A DNA stretch of 64,000 bases from JBMOUD01 sp049319665 (GTDB lineage Bacteria; Pseudomonadota; Gammaproteobacteria; Enterobacterales; Enterobacteriaceae), in contig NZ_JBMOUD010000003.1 of assembly GCF_049319665.1 (NCBI RefSeq), positions 248,001-312,000 on the forward strand, given 5' to 3'. Shown piece after piece: positions 45,770 through 55,193 of the stretch. The notes below the pieces were generated by a model. That model saw only the letters and a program-made list of their open reading frames with translations, did no database searches and was not told the origin of the DNA. Each line of letters starts with the position of its first letter. Position 1 is the stretch's first letter. The position numbers were made by a program, and so were the translations under genes.

Positions 45770-46124
45770 CATTGCCTCTCTTAAGCTAGTGGATGGGGTT
45801 GCTCCGTCATTAACTGCCCATTTATGCCAACTTGCAAGTGGAGAATCTGCAGTTTCAGATAATCTGCTGTTTGTGTGGTGATTATTTTTTATTCTTCAGG
45901 CACGGTTTCAACGCGGTTTTTTCATACTGATTTGCAGGAAAAATGCGCTATCGTTCGAAAATAATAGACTTTTTTGCTATTAACGGGCCGTTTTGGATTG
46001 ACCCTGTGGTCACGATAAGCTGTTATGAATTAAGCAGGACGAATCAAGAAAGCAGATAGATAAGGCACGCTTAAACACCCTTGGCTCCACAAAGAAAAAA
46101 CTCTGGAAAATAACGGGAAATGTC
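45770..46124. other. Gap between the small basic gene and pip
   Basis: About 355 bases with no gene seen. It must hold the divergent promoters of the small basic gene and pip. A Fur-like or other named site was not recognised. Confidence 0.4.
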
Positions 46125-47078
46125 ATGACAAAATTAAAAGGGCTCTATCCCGCACGTGAAGCGTATGCCAGCGGTTTATTAGATACCGGCGATGGGCACC
46201 AAATTTATTGGGAGCGTAGTGGCAACCCGCAAGGAAAACCGGCGGTGTTTATCCACGGCGGACCTGGAGGTGGATGTTCGGCGATACACCGGCAGCTGTT
46301 TGACCCGAATGATTACGATGTATTGCTTTTTGATCAGCGCGGATGCGGGCGCTCGTTGCCCCATGCCAGTCTAGATAATAATACGACTTGGCATTTAGTT
46401 GATGACATTGAACGCCTGCGCAAGTTAGTTGGCGTTGATAAATGGCTAGTGTTCGGTGGTTCATGGGGTTCTACACTGGCTTTAGCCTATGCTCAAACAC
46501 ACCCTGAACATGTCAGCGAGATGGTCCTTCGCGGTATTTTTACTCTCAGAAAACAAGAGTTGGATTGGTATTACCAAGAGGGGGCATCGCGCTTCTTCCC
46601 AGAAAAATGGCAAAATATGCTGTCAATTCTCTCTGAAGATGAACGCAAAGATGTGATGGCCGCTTATCGTAAACGTCTTACATCGCCGGATCGTGCGGTG
46701 CAGCTTGAAGCGGCAAAAATCTGGAGCTTGTGGGAAGGGGAAACCGTCACCTTGTTGCCAACGGCTGAATCCTCAGCATTTGGCGAAGATGATTTCGCTT
46801 TAGCGTTTGCCCGCATTGAAAATCATTATTTTACTCATCTTGGATTTATGGATTCTGATGATCAGTTGTTGCGCAATGTTGAACGCATCCGTCATATTCC
46901 CGCGGTAATTGTCCATGGCCGCTATGACATGGCCTGTCAGGTACAAAATGCGTGGGATCTGGCAAAAGCCTGGCCAGAAGCTGAGCTGCATATCATTGAA
47001 GGAGCAGGGCACTCATTTGATGAGCCTGGTATCCTCGATCAACTGATCCGTGCCAATCAGCGCTTTGCCAAAGCTTAA
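46125..47078 (+). CDS. pip: Proline iminopeptidase
   Basis: A 317-residue alpha/beta hydrolase of peptidase family S33 that removes N-terminal proline. It has HGGPGGG (oxyanion hole) near residue 45, GGSWGS with the nucleophilic Ser near 110, the FDQRGCGRS segment and the catalytic His in EGAGHSFDEPG. Start at ATG 46125. It stands alone before the metal transporter operon. Confidence 0.94.
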   Translation: MTKLKGLYPAREAYASGLLDTGDGHQIYWERSGNPQGKPAVFIHGGPGGGCSAIHRQLFDPNDYDVLLFDQRGCGRSLPHASLDNNTTWHLVDDIERLRKLVGVDKWLVFGGSWGSTLALAYAQTHPEHVSEMVLRGIFTLRKQELDWYYQEGASRFFPEKWQNMLSILSEDERKDVMAAYRKRLTSPDRAVQLEAAKIWSLWEGETVTLLPTAESSAFGEDDFALAFARIENHYFTHLGFMDSDDQLLRNVERIRHIPAVIVHGRYDMACQVQNAWDLAKAWPEAELHIIEGAGHSFDEPGILDQLIRANQRFAKA

Positions 47079-47189
47079 GTTGAAGTTGGGGCTAGAATTA
47101 ATGTGGACGCGCTTTATCGGGCGCGTTCAGTTATTATTAATCTGGAAACTTACTGTTTGTAATGTTTTGTCATAATTAGCCCGTTGCGG

Positions 47190-47235
47190 TTGACTTAACT
47201 TCAAATGATATTGATAATCATTTTCATTTGAAGTT
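47190..47235 (+). promoter_or_regulatory. Promoter of the sit operon with Fur box in a 39-bp palindrome
   Basis: TTGACT (47190-47195) and GATAAT (47213-47218) with a 17-base spacer form a good sigma-70 promoter. Positions 47207-47225 match the 19-bp Fur consensus at 17 of 19 positions and cover the -10 box. The box is framed by a perfect 12-bp inverted repeat, AACTTCAAATGA/TCATTTGAAGTT (47197-47208 and 47224-47235). Iron-loaded Fur would block this promoter. Confidence 0.88.
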
Positions 47236-47248
47236 AAGGAATGACATC

Positions 47249-48187
47249 ATGATAATCAAACCCTCTTTGAACCCTTCGCACCAACCCCGCTTTATTGCTC
47301 ACTTTCCCCTGTTATTACTTAGCGTATTGCTGTTGATGATGCTCATTGGCAATGTCGCACAGGCTGAGAAAAAGCTCCGGGTGGTGACAACCTTCACGAT
47401 TATTCAAGATATTGCTCAAAATGTGGCCGGCGATGCGGCGACCGTCGAATCTATTACCAAGCCCGGTGCGGAAATTCATGATTACCAGCCCACGCCACGC
47501 GATATTGTTAAAGCGCAGCACGCGGACCTAATTTTATGGAATGGTATGAATCTGGAACGTTGGTTCGAGCGTTTCTTTGAAAACATTAAGCATGTACCTG
47601 CCACAGTAGTCACTGAGGGGATTACGCCGCTGCCTATCCGCGAAGGGCCTTACAACGGTAATCCGAATCCTCATGCCTGGATGTCAGCAAGCAATGCATT
47701 GATATATGTTGAAAATATTAGAAAAGCATTGGTGCAATACGATCCGGCTAATGCCGAGGTGTATAACCGTAATGCCAAAAATTATGCGGCTAAGATTTCG
47801 GCACTGGATGCACCGCTGCGAGAGCGTCTTTCACGTATTCCACCACAACAGCGTTGGCTGGTAACCAGTGAAGGCGCGTTCAGCTATCTGGCAACAGACT
47901 ATCAGATGAAAGAGGTTTATCTGTGGCCAATCAATGCTGATGAAGAGGGGACACCACAACAAGTACGTAGGGTGATCGATACCGTGCGTGAGCAGCAGAT
48001 CCCGGTGGTATTTAGCGAAAGCACTATTTCTGATAAACCCGCTAAACAGGTGGCTAAAGAAACCGGAGCAAAATACGGCGGTGTTTTATATGTCGATTCA
48101 CTATCAACACGCGATGGCCCGGTGCCAACCTATATCGATTTGCTCAACGTCACGGTTAACACTATCGCCACGGGATTCGGTCAATGA
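47249..48187 (+). CDS. sitA: SitA/YfeA-family iron/manganese-binding periplasmic protein
   Basis: A 312-residue metal-binding protein of the cluster A-I family, with a signal region ending QAE near residue 41. The metal ligands are visible as His in GAEIHDYQP, His in NPNPHAWMS, Glu in TSEGAFSY and Asp late in the sequence, as in SitA/YfeA for Fe and Mn. ATG 47249 has AAGGA upstream; TTG 47228 is less likely. It may be the YfeA orthologue or a paralogue of it. First gene of the sit operon. Confidence 0.9.
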   Translation: MIIKPSLNPSHQPRFIAHFPLLLLSVLLLMMLIGNVAQAEKKLRVVTTFTIIQDIAQNVAGDAATVESITKPGAEIHDYQPTPRDIVKAQHADLILWNGMNLERWFERFFENIKHVPATVVTEGITPLPIREGPYNGNPNPHAWMSASNALIYVENIRKALVQYDPANAEVYNRNAKNYAAKISALDAPLRERLSRIPPQQRWLVTSEGAFSYLATDYQMKEVYLWPINADEEGTPQQVRRVIDTVREQQIPVVFSESTISDKPAKQVAKETGAKYGGVLYVDSLSTRDGPVPTYIDLLNVTVNTIATGFGQ

Positions 48188-49074
48188 GTGATGACAACTT
48201 GGGACTGTCACAATTAGTTGTTGATGATGTCAGTGTGACTTACAACAATGGTCATACCGCGATTCAACACGCCAGTTTCTCTTTACAAGGTGGCACGATC
48301 TGCGCGCTGGTGGGCGTAAACGGTAGCGGTAAATCTACTTTGTTTAAAAGTATTATGGGCCTGGTGCGACCAACGACCGGCAGCGTGATGCTTAATGAAA
48401 AAACCGTAGCCAATGCATTAAAAAATAATGTTATTGCTTACGTCCCACAGTCTGAAGACGTTGACTGGAATTTTCCGGTTTTGGTAGAAGATGTGGTGAT
48501 GATGGGACGATATGGCAAAATGAATTTTTTGCGTATCCCGTCAAAAGAAGACCGCTTAAGGGTTGATAACGCATTAGAGCGCGTTGGGCTAAGTGAGTTA
48601 CGTGGTCGCCAGATTGGTGAACTGTCCGGTGGACAGAAAAAACGCGTGTTTCTGGCACGCGCGCTGGCGCAACAGGGCAGGGTATTGCTACTTGATGAGC
48701 CTTTTACCGGTGTTGATGTAAAAACGGAAAATGCGATTATCGATTTATTGCGTGCGCTACGTGATGAAGGCCATCTTATTTTGGTTTCAACCCATAATCT
48801 GGGGAGTGTGCCAGAGTTTTGCGATCGGGTGATCTTGATTAATCGTACCGTATTGGCCGCTGGCCCGACAGAAACGACCTTTACTCAACATAATCTTGAA
48901 CTGGCCTTTGGCGGCGTACTGCGCCACATTAATCTCTCCGGTAGCGCGTTACACGACGATAACGACCCGCGAACCGTCACGGTATTAACCGATGATGAAC
49001 GGCCCGCCGTATTCTACGGCCAGACCAAAAGCTCTCCACCTGCCCAAAGTCAGCAGCAGGAGAAACCTCGCTAA
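48184..49074 (+). CDS. sitB: SitB/YfeB-family metal ABC transporter ATPase
   Basis: A 296-residue ABC ATPase with Walker A GVNGSGKST near residue 39, signature LSGGQKKR near 142, Walker B LLLDEPFTG near 163 and STHNLG switch His near 204. It overlaps sitA by 4 bp (ATGA). It powers uptake of Fe or Mn through SitC and SitD. The C-terminal tail (about 30 residues) is Ser/Gln rich. Confidence 0.93.
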   Translation: MSDDNLGLSQLVVDDVSVTYNNGHTAIQHASFSLQGGTICALVGVNGSGKSTLFKSIMGLVRPTTGSVMLNEKTVANALKNNVIAYVPQSEDVDWNFPVLVEDVVMMGRYGKMNFLRIPSKEDRLRVDNALERVGLSELRGRQIGELSGGQKKRVFLARALAQQGRVLLLDEPFTGVDVKTENAIIDLLRALRDEGHLILVSTHNLGSVPEFCDRVILINRTVLAAGPTETTFTQHNLELAFGGVLRHINLSGSALHDDNDPRTVTVLTDDERPAVFYGQTKSSPPAQSQQQEKPR

Positions 49075-49937
49075 TGCTTGAACTTTTGCTCCAGCCGTTT
49101 AATTACAACTATATGATCAAAGCTATTTGGGTCAGCGCCATCGTCGGCGCCGTCTGTGCTTTCCTCTCGGCTTATTTAATGCTCAAAGGCTGGTCGTTAA
49201 TGGGGGATGCGCTTTCACATTCTGTCGTGCCGGGCGTTGCGGGCGCTTATGCCTTAGGCTTGCCATACGCCGTTGGCGCATTTTTTACCGGAATGCTGGC
49301 GGCGTTGGCAATGACACTGGTACGTCATATTACCCGGCTACGTGAAGACGCCATTATTGGCTTTATCTTCTCGACCTTCTTTGCCGTTGGTTTACTGATA
49401 GTCTCGCTTAATCCGACATCGGTAAACGTGCAGACTATTATTTTCGGTAATATTTTGGGAATTGCCGATGAGGACGTGCTGCAAGTCGAGATCATTATCG
49501 GCGTATCGTTACTGATTTTGTGTTTGCTGTGGAAAGATCTGCTGGCGGTATTTTTCGATGAAAGCCACGCGGTGACGATTGGCCTATCGCCGCTGCGGCT
49601 GAAAATCATCTTCTTTACGTTGCTCAGTGCTTGTACCGTTGCCGCGTTGCAAACCGTTGGCGCTATTTTGGTGATTGCGATGGTGATAACGCCAGGGGCA
49701 ACGGCCTATTTGCTGACCGATCGTTTTAAGCGACTGGTGATCATCGCCATTATAATCGGCTCGTTAACGAGTGGCATCGGCGCCTACCTGAGTTTCTTCC
49801 TCGACGGTGCCACCGGCGGGGTGATCGTTACCTTACAAACCTTGATATTCCTGATGGCATTTTTGTTTGCTCCTAAACATGGTTTAGTGGCTAACAAACG
49901 GCGTATATCGCGCCAGAAACATTTGGAGGGCAATTAA
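49074..49937 (+). CDS. sitC: SitC/YfeC-family metal ABC transporter permease
   Basis: A 287-residue inner-membrane permease of the ABC-3 family with about eight hydrophobic segments. It has the conserved LKGWSLMGDALSHSVVPG near residue 37 and FGNILGIADEDVLQ. It overlaps sitB at a single base (TAATG) and sitD follows at once. Confidence 0.93.
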   Translation: MLELLLQPFNYNYMIKAIWVSAIVGAVCAFLSAYLMLKGWSLMGDALSHSVVPGVAGAYALGLPYAVGAFFTGMLAALAMTLVRHITRLREDAIIGFIFSTFFAVGLLIVSLNPTSVNVQTIIFGNILGIADEDVLQVEIIIGVSLLILCLLWKDLLAVFFDESHAVTIGLSPLRLKIIFFTLLSACTVAALQTVGAILVIAMVITPGATAYLLTDRFKRLVIIAIIIGSLTSGIGAYLSFFLDGATGGVIVTLQTLIFLMAFLFAPKHGLVANKRRISRQKHLEGN

Positions 49938-50803
49938 TGGACAGCGTGCTGCAATGGTTCATTGAGCCTTTTGTTTATCCTTTTATGCAACGAGCGATTC
50001 TTGCGGCGATAGTGACAGGCGTCGTGTGCGCCGTATTGTCCTGTTATTTGGTGCTGAAGGGTTGGTCGCTGATGGGTGATGCCATCTCACACGCGGTTTT
50101 ACCGGGTATTGTTTTGGCCTTCGTGATGGGCATCCCATTGGTCATTGGCGCTTTTCTCTCCGGCATATTCTGCTCGATTGCCACCGGCTATCTAAAGGAA
50201 AATAGTCGGGTCAAAGAGGATACGGTGATGGGTATTGTCTTTTCTGGCATGTTTGCATTTGGGTTAGTGTTGTTTGCCCGAGTCGATACGGATCAACATT
50301 TAAGCCATATTTTATTCGGTAATATTTTGGGCATTACCGATGGTGAGTTACAGCAAACGCTGTGGATTGCTGGTTTTGCCTTGGCTGTGGTGTTGTTAAA
50401 ACGTAAAGACTTTATGCTGTATTGTTTTGACCCTAACCACGCGCGGGTGGTCGGCTTGCCGGTGAGAGTATTGCATTACGGATTATTATGCCTGCTGGCG
50501 TTGACCATTGTTGCGTCGTTGCAAGCCGTTGGAGTGATTCTGGTGATTGCGATGCTGATTGCACCGGGCATCATTGCTTTTATGCTGTGCCGCAGTTTTG
50601 ACCGTATGTTGCTGGTAGCGACAATCGCTTCCGTGTTCTCTTGTGTGGTGGGTACTCTGATAAGCTTCCATATTGATGGGGCTACTGGACCCTGTATTGT
50701 AATTCTACAGGCGATTCTTTTTGTTATCGCATTGCTTTATAGCAATTTTAAATCGTCACAATATGCCAAAACTAACCTCTCAACGCAGCAACCTGACGCG
50801 TAG
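49937..50803 (+). CDS. sitD: SitD/YfeD-family metal ABC transporter permease
   Basis: A 288-residue ABC-3 permease, related to SitC (LKGWSLMGDAISHAVLPG, FGNILGITDGELQ), with about eight membrane segments. Both permease genes point to a heterodimeric channel, as in YfeCD. It is the last gene of the operon, with holE convergent. Confidence 0.93.
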   Translation: MDSVLQWFIEPFVYPFMQRAILAAIVTGVVCAVLSCYLVLKGWSLMGDAISHAVLPGIVLAFVMGIPLVIGAFLSGIFCSIATGYLKENSRVKEDTVMGIVFSGMFAFGLVLFARVDTDQHLSHILFGNILGITDGELQQTLWIAGFALAVVLLKRKDFMLYCFDPNHARVVGLPVRVLHYGLLCLLALTIVASLQAVGVILVIAMLIAPGIIAFMLCRSFDRMLLVATIASVFSCVVGTLISFHIDGATGPCIVILQAILFVIALLYSNFKSSQYAKTNLSTQQPDA

Positions 50804-50854
50804 TTCCTTGGGCCAGAGCGGAGGCGTGATTCCTTCCGCTCTGGCTGCAACGTA

Positions 50855-51085
50855 TTAGTTCATTTTGGGCTCATAAGGCAGGCGCGAAAACTTGTGTGAT
50901 TCAGCCCGATAGTGGGCAACACGCTCGCGGAAATACTCGCGTAAGTGTTCTGGTTGCGCACGTTCGGCAATTTCTGCCACCACCGGCATGTTATAGCGCT
51001 CTTTAAATGCTACGCCGGACGCGGCCAGATCAACATTGATCTTATCCATCTCTTCTTTGCTGATTTCAGCTAAGTTGCGGTTCAT
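50855..51085 (-). CDS. holE: DNA polymerase III subunit theta
   Basis: A 76-residue theta subunit that binds and stabilises the epsilon proofreading subunit. The sequence DKINVDLAASGVAFKERYNMPV and the ending SRLPYEPKMN match E. coli HolE closely. Next to yobA in E. coli; here ferritin is inserted between them. Confidence 0.95.
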   Translation of the reverse strand: MNRNLAEISKEEMDKINVDLAASGVAFKERYNMPVVAEIAERAQPEHLREYFRERVAHYRAESHKFSRLPYEPKMN

Positions 51086-51536
51086 TCACGGTTCCTGCTG
51101 ATTGGGTGATGTATGGAATAAAGCCCGTTACAGGCATTGTTGGCGTCATTGTACAAGACACATGACAACAGGTGAACGGTCTTAGTATTGATTCAATGAA
51201 CGCTATTATTTAGAATTTAATTAATCTAATTGATATTCACAATCATTTATATTTATTCTTATTGGCATAATTTAAATGAAGAGGGGATATATAAAATATT
51301 ATATTAGGAATAAGAATGATTCTCTTTAATGTAAAGTGATTTTATTGAATAATTATCAATAACAACTTGGTTGGTTTATTAAGTGTTTTAAAATCAACAT
51401 GTTGTAATTTTATGGTTAAATTATTGCTTTTGCTTTTAAATATTTGTTTTTATTTTATCCTCAACTTGGCATAATAACTGAAATGACGTAAGTCACCTGC
51501 CGAATATTACTTGAAAGTTAATTTCATGGAGCCGTT
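51086..51536. other. AT-rich gap between holE and ftnA
   Basis: About 450 bases of low GC with no gene recognised. It should hold the divergent holE and ftnA promoters. No clear Fur box was seen here. Confidence 0.4.
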
Positions 51537-52043
51537 ATGCTTAAGAAAGAAATGATTACCAAACTCAATGACCAGCTTAACCTTGAGTTTTACTCTGCTA
51601 ATTTATATTTACAGATGAGCGCTTGGTGTAGCGAAAAAGGTTTTGAAGGCGCAGCTGCTTTCTTAAGAGAACATTCTCAAGAAGAGATGGGCCACATGCA
51701 ACGTCTGTTCAAATACCTGAGCGATACCGGAGCGTTGCCTGTTTTGGGCGCTATTGCCGCACCGCCAACTGATTTCGCTTCTCTGGCTGATGTGTTCCAA
51801 CAGACTTATGAACACGAGCAACTGATCACTGTACGTATCAACGAATTGGTTGATGCGGCGATGACCTCAAAAGATTATTCAACCTTCAACTTCCTGCAAT
51901 GGTATGTTGCAGAGCAGCATGAAGAAGAGACATTGTTCAAATCTGTGCTGGATAAACTGAGCTTGGTGAGCAACACCGGCAATGGTCTGTTCTTCGTTGA
52001 TAAAGATTTGAAGGGTATGGTAGGACAGAGTCAACAGTCCTAA
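51537..52043 (+). CDS. ftnA: Non-heme ferritin FtnA
   Basis: A 168-residue ferritin with four-helix bundle. The ferroxidase-centre residues are visible: Glu in NLEFYSANLY, Glu and His in EEMGHMQRL, and EQHEEETLF near residue 128. It stores iron as ferric mineral in the cytosol. It lies about 1.5 kb from the Fur-controlled sit operon, so iron import and storage are adjacent. Confidence 0.95.
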   Translation: MLKKEMITKLNDQLNLEFYSANLYLQMSAWCSEKGFEGAAAFLREHSQEEMGHMQRLFKYLSDTGALPVLGAIAAPPTDFASLADVFQQTYEHEQLITVRINELVDAAMTSKDYSTFNFLQWYVAEQHEEETLFKSVLDKLSLVSNTGNGLFFVDKDLKGMVGQSQQS

Positions 52044-52125
52044 TGACCTGCCGCATTTGACGTTGTGTCCGTGTAGGCGACGTTTTGCTTCTCGGATACA
52101 ACACGATTATTGTGGGTATCTGTAT

Positions 52126-52160
52126 TACCGCGTTTGATCTTCAGACGCGGTATTTTTTTA
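52126..52160 (+). terminator. Terminator after ftnA
   Basis: TACCGCGT/ACGCGGTA, an 8-bp stem with a loop of eleven bases followed by seven T. It is 82 bases past the ftnA stop. Confidence 0.87.
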
Positions 52161-52291
52161 GCTTTTCGTGCCAATTCATCGTATTTCCTCCCCTTAGAAA
52201 TCTCCGAAAAACAATTTTGACAGACCGCTCTGGCGCTTTGCGTTAAAGTTGCCGGGCCGTTACATTTTTAATTCAAAATTAGGGAGAAATC

Positions 52292-52675
52292 ATGTCGCAC
52301 AAATCTACTTCTACACTGCGTATTTTGGCTACTGCGGGCGTTGTATTGTTTGGTCTGGCTTCACAACAGGCAATGGCGCATGCACACCTGAAAACTGAAA
52401 CCCCGGCGGCTAATGCCGTGGTGACCAGCTCTCCAACTGAGCTAACCCTAGGCTTCAGCGAAGGCGTTGAGCCAAGCTTCAGCAAAGTTGAAGTGAACGG
52501 CCCAGATAACAAGCCTGTTAAAACCGGTGCTTTCACCCTCGCAGAAAAAGACAACACTCAAGTTCTGATCCCACTGCCGACGCCGCTGACTAGCGGTAAA
52601 TATCAGGTTTCATGGCACGTTGTTTCCGTTGATGGACACAAAACTCAGGGACAATACATTTTCACTGTCAAATAA
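52292..52675 (+). CDS. yobA: CopC-domain periplasmic protein YobA
   Basis: A 127-residue exported CopC-domain protein. The signal peptide ends AMAHA, so the mature protein begins with a His as in copper-binding CopC. A second His lies in VDGHKTQG. It is translationally coupled to yebZ (2-bp gap). Expected to bind copper in the periplasm and hand it to YebZ. Confidence 0.92.
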   Translation: MSHKSTSTLRILATAGVVLFGLASQQAMAHAHLKTETPAANAVVTSSPTELTLGFSEGVEPSFSKVEVNGPDNKPVKTGAFTLAEKDNTQVLIPLPTPLTSGKYQVSWHVVSVDGHKTQGQYIFTVK

Positions 52676-52677
52676 CT

Positions 52678-53565
52678 ATGAGCCTGGCGACACTGTTTGT
52701 TCTTTGCCGGTTTATCCATTTTGCCTCGTTAATGCAGCTATTTGGCTCTTTGGTTTTTATCCGGTTGTTGCCGCCTAAGACTTTCTCCCAACTGCTGGTG
52801 GCTAAAAACCAGCGGTTGGTGGCTATATCCGTCTGGGCAATGGCAATCACGGCAATTGCTATGTTAGCGATTCAGGCCGGGATGATGGGGAATGGCTGGC
52901 AAGACAGTATCAATCTTAACGTCTGGCTATTGGTACTCACTACCACCTTTGGTGAGGTTTGGCGCTGGCACATGCTGTTAGCAGTATTCACTGTGCTGCT
53001 GTTGCTAAATCAATGGTTGCCCGGGCGTGAGATAGGTGTGCTGCTGCTGGTGACTCTGTCATTAATTAGCCAAGCGCTGATCGGGCACGCAGCGATGAAC
53101 GAAGGCATGTTAGGCTGGGTACAGCGTAGTAATCATGCATTACACTTGCTCAGCGCGAGTTATTGGTTTGGTAGCTTGCTGCCATTGTTGACATGTCTGC
53201 TGTACACCAAAAAACCTGCTTTACGGCAGGATGCAATTGCAACACTGCTAAGGTTCTCTACCTACGGGCATTTGGCTGTTGTGGTTGTTATCGTGACGGG
53301 TATCGTCAATAGCCTGATTATTTTGCGCAATGTGCCTATTAGCCTGCATGTTGAATACCAATTGCTGTTAGCCTGCAAAATTGTGGTCGTCGCAATCATG
53401 GTTGGCGTGGCGATTTTCAACCGCTACAAGCTGGTGCCGATGATGGCTAATAACCGTCAAGTGGCCGAAGGGCGCATGGTCCGTGCTACCTGGCTCATGT
53501 TTAGTTTGTCATTGTTGGTATTAGCTCTAATTAGCCTGCTGGCCACGTTGTCCCCGGGGCAATAG
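52678..53565 (+). CDS. yebZ: CopD-family inner-membrane protein YebZ
   Basis: A 295-residue membrane protein with about eight hydrophobic segments, matching the CopD family of copper transporters or handlers. Conserved His residues appear in RFIHFASLMQLFGS, WRWHMLLAV and HALHLLSAS. In E. coli it forms a unit with yobA and yebY, as here. Confidence 0.9.
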   Translation: MSLATLFVLCRFIHFASLMQLFGSLVFIRLLPPKTFSQLLVAKNQRLVAISVWAMAITAIAMLAIQAGMMGNGWQDSINLNVWLLVLTTTFGEVWRWHMLLAVFTVLLLLNQWLPGREIGVLLLVTLSLISQALIGHAAMNEGMLGWVQRSNHALHLLSASYWFGSLLPLLTCLLYTKKPALRQDAIATLLRFSTYGHLAVVVVIVTGIVNSLIILRNVPISLHVEYQLLLACKIVVVAIMVGVAIFNRYKLVPMMANNRQVAEGRMVRATWLMFSLSLLVLALISLLATLSPGQ

Positions 53566-53659
53566 GGTCACAAAAGTTGTGGATGCGAACGAATAAGAGC
53601 CTATGTCAAACGCTTGCTGGGATAGGCTCTAAGTGAAAAAGTACAAAGAGGAAGAGAAC

Positions 53660-53995
53660 ATGAGGAAGTCATTGCTTGGTTGCCTGCTGTTAACGCTGTC
53701 AGCCAGCAGTTTTGCTGCACCAGAAATTATCACCGTTAGCCGTCTGGAATACGGCAAAGCGTGGGCATTTAGCCGCGAAGAGGTGATGCTGCAATGCCGT
53801 CCGGGTCATGCGCTTTATGCGATTAATGACAGCACACTGGTACAATACCCGCTTAATGATGTTGCTGAAGCTCAAGTGAAATCGGGTAGGGTAACCGCGA
53901 AGCCAATAAGCACCATACAATTGGACGACCCACAACACCCAGGCCAGAAAATGAGTCTCGCGCCGTTTATCGAACGTGCCAGCAAGCTCTGCTAA
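53660..53995 (+). CDS. yebY: YebY, DUF2511 periplasmic protein
   Basis: A 111-residue exported protein with a signal peptide ending SFA near residue 18 and a mature domain with Cys in LQCRPGHALYA and at the C-terminus, of the DUF2511 family. E. coli YebY is linked to copper homeostasis. ATG 53660 has AGAGGAAGAG upstream. It is followed by SdsR. Confidence 0.9.
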   Translation: MRKSLLGCLLLTLSASSFAAPEIITVSRLEYGKAWAFSREEVMLQCRPGHALYAINDSTLVQYPLNDVAEAQVKSGRVTAKPISTIQLDDPQHPGQKMSLAPFIERASKLC

Positions 53996-54169
53996 AAAAT
54001 GATATCAGAGCTGATTGCGGGTTATTGCAATCGGCTCTATATGTGATTCCCTGTCGATACTCTGTTTCATCACATAATAAACCGCATTTTTTGCGAAAGT
54101 AGTCACAAAATACGTAATATTCCCCGCAGGTATCCCGATATTCTCAATTTTTGACTGGAAAGTGACCAA

Positions 54170-54190
54170 CTCTGCACTATCCTTTAAGTT
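54170..54190 (+). promoter_or_regulatory. Likely sigma-S promoter of sdsR
   Basis: The extended -10 motif CTATCCT lies at about 54176-54182, about 8 bases before the inferred 5' end. No good -35 is visible, as is usual for sigma-S promoters. Confidence 0.6.
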
Positions 54191-54297
54191 GTAAGGTTTA
54201 ACACCGCCTACAGTAAATGCCAACTTTTAGCGCAAGGCTCTCTCCCAAGAGCCATTTCCCTAGACCGAACACAGGAGTTGTGGTCGGTCTTTTTTTA
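54191..54297 (+). ncRNA. sdsR: SdsR (RyeB) small RNA
   Basis: The stretch matches E. coli SdsR. The centre carries the conserved GCCAACTTTTAGCGC (about 54219-54233), then CTCTCCCAAGAGCCATTTCCCT, and a terminator stem GACCGAAC...GTGGTCGGTC followed by T-run (about 54262-54297). SdsR is a sigma-S-dependent, Hfq-bound sRNA of enterics, and it follows yebY in E. coli too. The 5' end is estimated from alignment by eye. Confidence 0.92.
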
Positions 54298-54433
54298 TTT
54301 CACGATAACTGATAAGCCTTCGTCAGCCACGAGCTTTATGTCGTATCGATTTAGAGGGAATATCGCTTAATTTTTTGCCAACGCCGGGGCGTGAAATAAT
54401 ATTAGGTGATGCTATTTCGCTAACATTCCCGCC

Positions 54434-54946
54434 TTACTTCACTTGCGCACTTTTCACCGCGTTGTCGGTTGTCCATACGCGATATTTCACTTCAACATCT
54501 TTTGGCGTGTAGATGACGATAGGTAGCTTGCTGTTATAGCGCTCGATAGCGTGATCGTTTAGGTTGGCAGCAATGAATTTTTTGGTTTTTTGATTATCAG
54601 GGCAGCCCATCATCGTTGAGGCGACTGGGGAGAGTTTTTCCAGTACTAAATAATTGTATCCCCAGCCTTCAAGTGTCTTGCTGACCAAGGAACCCCCCAT
54701 CATATGATGATTACAATCTACTTCTAATGTTTTACCGACCAACAGCTCGATTTTGAAATTATCTTCATTTTCAAGCTGGGGCAAATAGATAACCTGGCGA
54801 ATCATATCTTTATCTGCCTTAGGATAGGGCGCGACTTTTTCCAGCGGCTGTTTGCTCATCTCTGTAGATTCATCCGATGTCGCGGCAAAGCTAGTGGCAG
54901 ACATCGCCATCATTACGCCAGAGAGTACTAAGGTGATTTTTTTCAT
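54434..54946 (-). CDS. eco: Ecotin, serine protease inhibitor
   Basis: A 170-residue periplasmic protein with signal peptide ending SFA near 21. Ecotin inhibits trypsin-like proteases and blocks neutrophil elastase and others. The reactive loop STMMGCP carries the P1 Met, and the two cysteines of the family disulfide are in VDCNHH and GCPDN. Ends in VWTTDNAVKSAQVK as family members do. Confidence 0.93.
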   Translation of the reverse strand: MKKITLVLSGVMMAMSATSFAATSDESTEMSKQPLEKVAPYPKADKDMIRQVIYLPQLENEDNFKIELLVGKTLEVDCNHHMMGGSLVSKTLEGWGYNYLVLEKLSPVASTMMGCPDNQKTKKFIAANLNDHAIERYNSKLPIVIYTPKDVEVKYRVWTTDNAVKSAQVK

Positions 54947-55193
54947 GTTTCATCCTTTCAGTGATACATATATTCCAGAATAATAATTTAATTATAACGA
55001 TATATTTAGCCTGAGTTACTGACTTATTCAATTTTATTAAATTAAAAATCTTGTTTGCTGGTTGAGTATCCGGTTCATCCTCATGATGGTCTTAGCGCAT
55101 GATTCTGGTTTCTTATCTCCATGAAAAAAAGCAATTTCAGTCAGGATAACGTCCACAGCCGCAGGTAAAGTGGCGGTCTAGAAGAGAGGTGAA

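Noticed and set aside
54005..54223. Minus-strand open frame of 72 codons overlapping the SdsR promoter
   Set aside because: It begins with TTG inside SdsR, has no recognised ribosome site and no domain I know. The frame reads rather like protein, so an old gene remnant is possible, but the SdsR match is far stronger.
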